Assembly (NCBI GenBank): GCA_963675435.1 | Contig: OY776216.1 | Coordinates: forward strand, 1,302,001-1,366,000 | Direction of reading: 5' to 3' | DNA length: 64,000 bases | DNA from: Saccharicrinis sp963675435 | GTDB taxonomy: Bacteria; Bacteroidota; Bacteroidia; Bacteroidales; Marinilabiliaceae | Shown: in pieces, positions 61,796 through 64,000 of the stretch | Layout: each line of letters opens with the position of its first letter | Numbering within the stretch: position 1 is the stretch's first letter | Translations under genes and position numbers: made by a program | Notes under the pieces: generated by a model | What the model saw: the letters and a program-made list of their open reading frames with translations, nothing else | Told to the model about the DNA's origin: nothing | Database searches by the model: none

Positions 61796-63013
61796 ATGAT
61801 GATATTAAAAATAGCATGGCGAAATATTTGGCGCAATCCTGTTCGGAGTTGGATTGTTATTGGAGCATTAATTGTTGGAATGTATGCCGGAGTCTTTTCA
61901 ACTACTTTTATGTATGGATGGATGATGCAACGACTAAGAGCTGGTATTGAAACAGAAACTTCACACATTCAAATTCACAAACCCGGGTTCCGGTTGGCTG
62001 AAGATGTAAATCAATATTTCAATCAAGATCGATTAATTGATGATATTGAAAATTTGCCTGATGTTAAAAATGCTTCAGGTAGGATTATAGTTTCTGCAAT
62101 GGCAGCTTCTGCTGAAAAAGCAACAGGGATTCAAATGATTGGTGTTGATCCGGTTAAGGACTCTATGGTGGTTGATGTTTCAAAAAAAATAATTGAAGGA
62201 AAGTGGTTTGATGGAATAAAACGAAATCCTGTAGTAATTGGGCAAAAATTAGCAGAACAATTAAAGCTAAAGTTGCGGTCCAAAATTATTTTGCGTTTTC
62301 AGAATAGTAATGGTGATTTTACAGGAGGAGCTTTTCGCATTGCAGGAATATTTAAAACCAACAATACAGGTTATGACGAAGGTAATTTGTTTGTAAAAAA
62401 GGATGATCTTTCGTCATTGGTTGATTTACCAGAAGGAGCAATTCATGAAGTTGTTATCAGATGTTCTGACCCTACAATTGTTGATAATGTTAAGAGCCAG
62501 ATAAAAGTTTTAGCGGAAGATCTTCAGGTAGAATCGTGGAAAGAAATATCGCCGGAGTTGGGTTATCTGACCGAAACCATGAATGCTTACATGTATGTTT
62601 TTGTGGCTGTTATATTGTTGGCTTTAGGATTTAGCATCGTAAACACAATGTTGATGGTAGTGATGGAACGAGTGCATGAACTAGGTATGTTAATGGCCGT
62701 AGGAATGAGTAGCAAACAAATATTTTCTATGATAGTATTTGAAACTTTATTTTTGTCATTATTTGGTGGTTTTATAGGTATTTCTATAGGAGTGTTTACA
62801 ACGCGGTTAACAGCTCAAACCGGAATCGATTTATCCATGTGGGCAGAAGGACTTTCAGAAATGGGCTATGCCAGTATTATTTATCCAGAATATAATTTGC
62901 AAATGATATTATCTGTATCAGTTTTAGTTATTGTTACTGGACTTATATCTGCAATTTATCCTGCTTGGAAAGCTCTAAAATTACACCCTTCGCAAGCACT
63001 TCAATCGGTTTAA
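61796..63013 (+). CDS. ABC transporter permease (FtsX/LolC-E type), second
   Basis: 405 residues with the same topology as the preceding permease and clear similarity (WRNIWRNPVRSWIVIGALIVG at the start; MVVMERVHELGMLMAVGMSSKQI as coupling segment; IYPAWKALKLHPSQALQS at the end). The pair indicates an old gene duplication. It lies 19 bases before the ATPase gene. Confidence 0.92.
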   Translation: MMILKIAWRNIWRNPVRSWIVIGALIVGMYAGVFSTTFMYGWMMQRLRAGIETETSHIQIHKPGFRLAEDVNQYFNQDRLIDDIENLPDVKNASGRIIVSAMAASAEKATGIQMIGVDPVKDSMVVDVSKKIIEGKWFDGIKRNPVVIGQKLAEQLKLKLRSKIILRFQNSNGDFTGGAFRIAGIFKTNNTGYDEGNLFVKKDDLSSLVDLPEGAIHEVVIRCSDPTIVDNVKSQIKVLAEDLQVESWKEISPELGYLTETMNAYMYVFVAVILLALGFSIVNTMLMVVMERVHELGMLMAVGMSSKQIFSMIVFETLFLSLFGGFIGISIGVFTTRLTAQTGIDLSMWAEGLSEMGYASIIYPEYNLQMILSVSVLVIVTGLISAIYPAWKALKLHPSQALQSV

Positions 63014-63032
63014 AACGTAAAATGATTTTGTT

Positions 63033-63719
63033 ATGGCTATAATTGAAATTAAAAATTTAGAAAAAATATACAATCCTAAACATATACCTGTTAAAGCATT
63101 AAATGGAATTGATATAAGTTTTAAAGAAGGTGAATTTACAGCTTTGGTTGCACCTTCAGGAGCAGGTAAAACTACATTTTTAAATATGCTGGGAGGATTA
63201 GATGAACCAACAAGTGGAACAATAGAAATTAATGGAATTAGAATTGATAATTTATCTGCTTCAGAAAAAACAAAGTTCAGGTTACGAAATATTGGATTTG
63301 TATTTCAGGCATATAACTTGATTCCGGTATTAACAGCAGCCGAGAATATAGAGTTTATTATGGAACTACAGGGGATAAGTAAAAAGCAAAGGGCACAACG
63401 AAGTAAGGAACTTTTAGATGCTGTAGGTATTTCAGACAAAGCAAATATTCGTCCAATGCAGTTGAGTGGAGGGCAGCAGCAAAGGGTTGCAGTAGCAAGA
63501 GCTTTGGCTTCTAAACCTAAGTTTGTATTAGCAGACGAACCAACAGCAAACTTGGATTCTAAGTCAACAGAAAATTTGTTAGATATTATGCTGCAATTAA
63601 ATAAAAAGGAAAATATTACTTTTATTTTTGCTACTCATGATGCCCGCGTGGTTAAAAAGGCAAGGAGAGTTATTACATTTGAGGATGGAAAAGTAATTAA
63701 AGATGAGAATTTTGAATAA
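63033..63719 (+). CDS. ABC transporter ATP-binding protein (LolD/MacB type)
   Basis: 228 residues. Walker A APSGAGKTT (40-48, first Gly replaced by Ala), Q-loop VFQAYNLIP, signature LSGGQQQR (144-151), Walker B FVLADEP (164-170) and ATHD. The LolD-type ATPase would drive the two permeases in a mechanotransmission cycle that extracts a lipid or lipoprotein. Its end overlaps the following outer-membrane protein gene by 17 bases. Confidence 0.95.
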   Translation: MAIIEIKNLEKIYNPKHIPVKALNGIDISFKEGEFTALVAPSGAGKTTFLNMLGGLDEPTSGTIEINGIRIDNLSASEKTKFRLRNIGFVFQAYNLIPVLTAAENIEFIMELQGISKKQRAQRSKELLDAVGISDKANIRPMQLSGGQQQRVAVARALASKPKFVLADEPTANLDSKSTENLLDIMLQLNKKENITFIFATHDARVVKKARRVITFEDGKVIKDENFE

Positions 63720-64000
63720 GCAATTTAGTATATTTATATTATTAATATTAACGATTAGTGGTAATGTTTATTCTCAGGAAGAATTGGATTTTTCAGGCTA
63801 TGTTTCATTAATGCCATCCTTGAATTATAATAATCAATCCAAAGAAACTGTATTTGATAATTTGATTCATAACAGGATTAACTTAAATTATCAGATTAGT
63901 GAAAAGTTTAATTCGAAAATCAGTTTTCGGAATAGAATATTTTGGGGAGAAACAATAAAGTCGATGCCAACCTTTAAATATATTATTTCAAATGATCCGG
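63703..64000 (+). CDS. Probable outer-membrane protein, partial (cut by window end)
   Basis: ATG at 63703 opens a frame that runs to the window edge (99 codons). A clear signal peptide (FSIFILLILTISGNVYSQ) precedes a beta-rich mature start, EELDFSGYVSLMPSLNY and later NRINLNYQISEKFNSKISFRNRIFW, alternating like strands of a barrel. It begins inside the ATPase gene, so it belongs to the operon and may be the outer-membrane end of this transport system. The family cannot be named from the part seen. Confidence 0.7.
   Translation, partial: MRILNKQFSIFILLILTISGNVYSQEELDFSGYVSLMPSLNYNNQSKETVFDNLIHNRINLNYQISEKFNSKISFRNRIFWGETIKSMPTFKYIISNDP

Noticed and set aside
1..64000. tRNA genes, rRNA genes or CRISPR arrays
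   Set aside because: No cloverleaf with a GGTTCGA-type T-loop, no rRNA words and no regularly spaced repeats were seen while reading through the window.

Overview
The window looks like chromosomal DNA from a member of the Bacteroidota, probably a marine or anaerobic Bacteroidales/Marinilabiliales-type organism. The basis is low G+C, promoters of the TTG-N19/20-TAnnTTTG type, almost no Shine-Dalgarno sequences, DarA/DarB-type flexirubin genes, a Bacteroidota-style ileS-traR-lspA block, DUF4296 and Wzi-family proteins, and a class II ribonucleotide reductase. No tRNA, rRNA, CRISPR array or complete insertion sequence was seen.

Region 1 (1-8.2 kb) is the edge of an aryl-polyene/dialkylresorcinol (flexirubin-type) pigment cluster. 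A minus-strand operon holds darA, darB, a small unknown gene, a BtrH-like protein and an ABC ATPase. A divergent operon holds a ketosynthase, a chain-length-factor-like partner and a class I DAHP synthase that could feed aromatic precursor supply. Next comes a radical SAM gene (8.3-9.3 kb) broken by an apparent frameshift just upstream of its CxxxCxxC motif.

Region 2 (9.6-14.7 kb) is ileS, traR/dksA-like and lspA. The ileS frame carries a 146-residue in-frame insertion encoding a DUF559 (Vsr-like, PD-(D/E)XK) nuclease domain, bounded by imperfect inverted repeats. This is the most striking feature of the window.

Region 3 (14.8-43 kb) is a large capsule/exopolysaccharide locus of the Wzx/Wzy type. 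It has a leader with hairpins, a Wza-like exporter, Wzz, UDP-glucose dehydrogenase, flippase, pyruvyltransferase, five glycosyltransferases or transferase-like proteins, two polymerase-like membrane proteins, an acyltransferase and a D-glucuronyl C5-epimerase-like protein. It also has complete dTDP-rhamnose (rfbABCD) and GDP-fucose (gmd, fcl) pathways, Wzi, and the initiating sugar-phosphate transferase. A GxxExxY nuclease-like gene flanked by inverted repeats sits between gmd and fcl. A decayed copy of the 5' end of the C5-epimerase gene lies 1.5 kb upstream of the intact one, a trace of rearrangement.

Region 4 (43-64 kb) is mostly housekeeping: a minimal amidohydrolase-like protein, cysQ, pgk, waaA, nrdJ, gltX, fabH, rpmF, DUF177, two histidine kinases and rsgA. 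It ends with a TetR-controlled operon of a LolA-like protein, two FtsX-type permeases, an ATPase and the start of an outer-membrane protein cut by the window edge. The TetR promoter carries a clear operator palindrome next to its -7 element.
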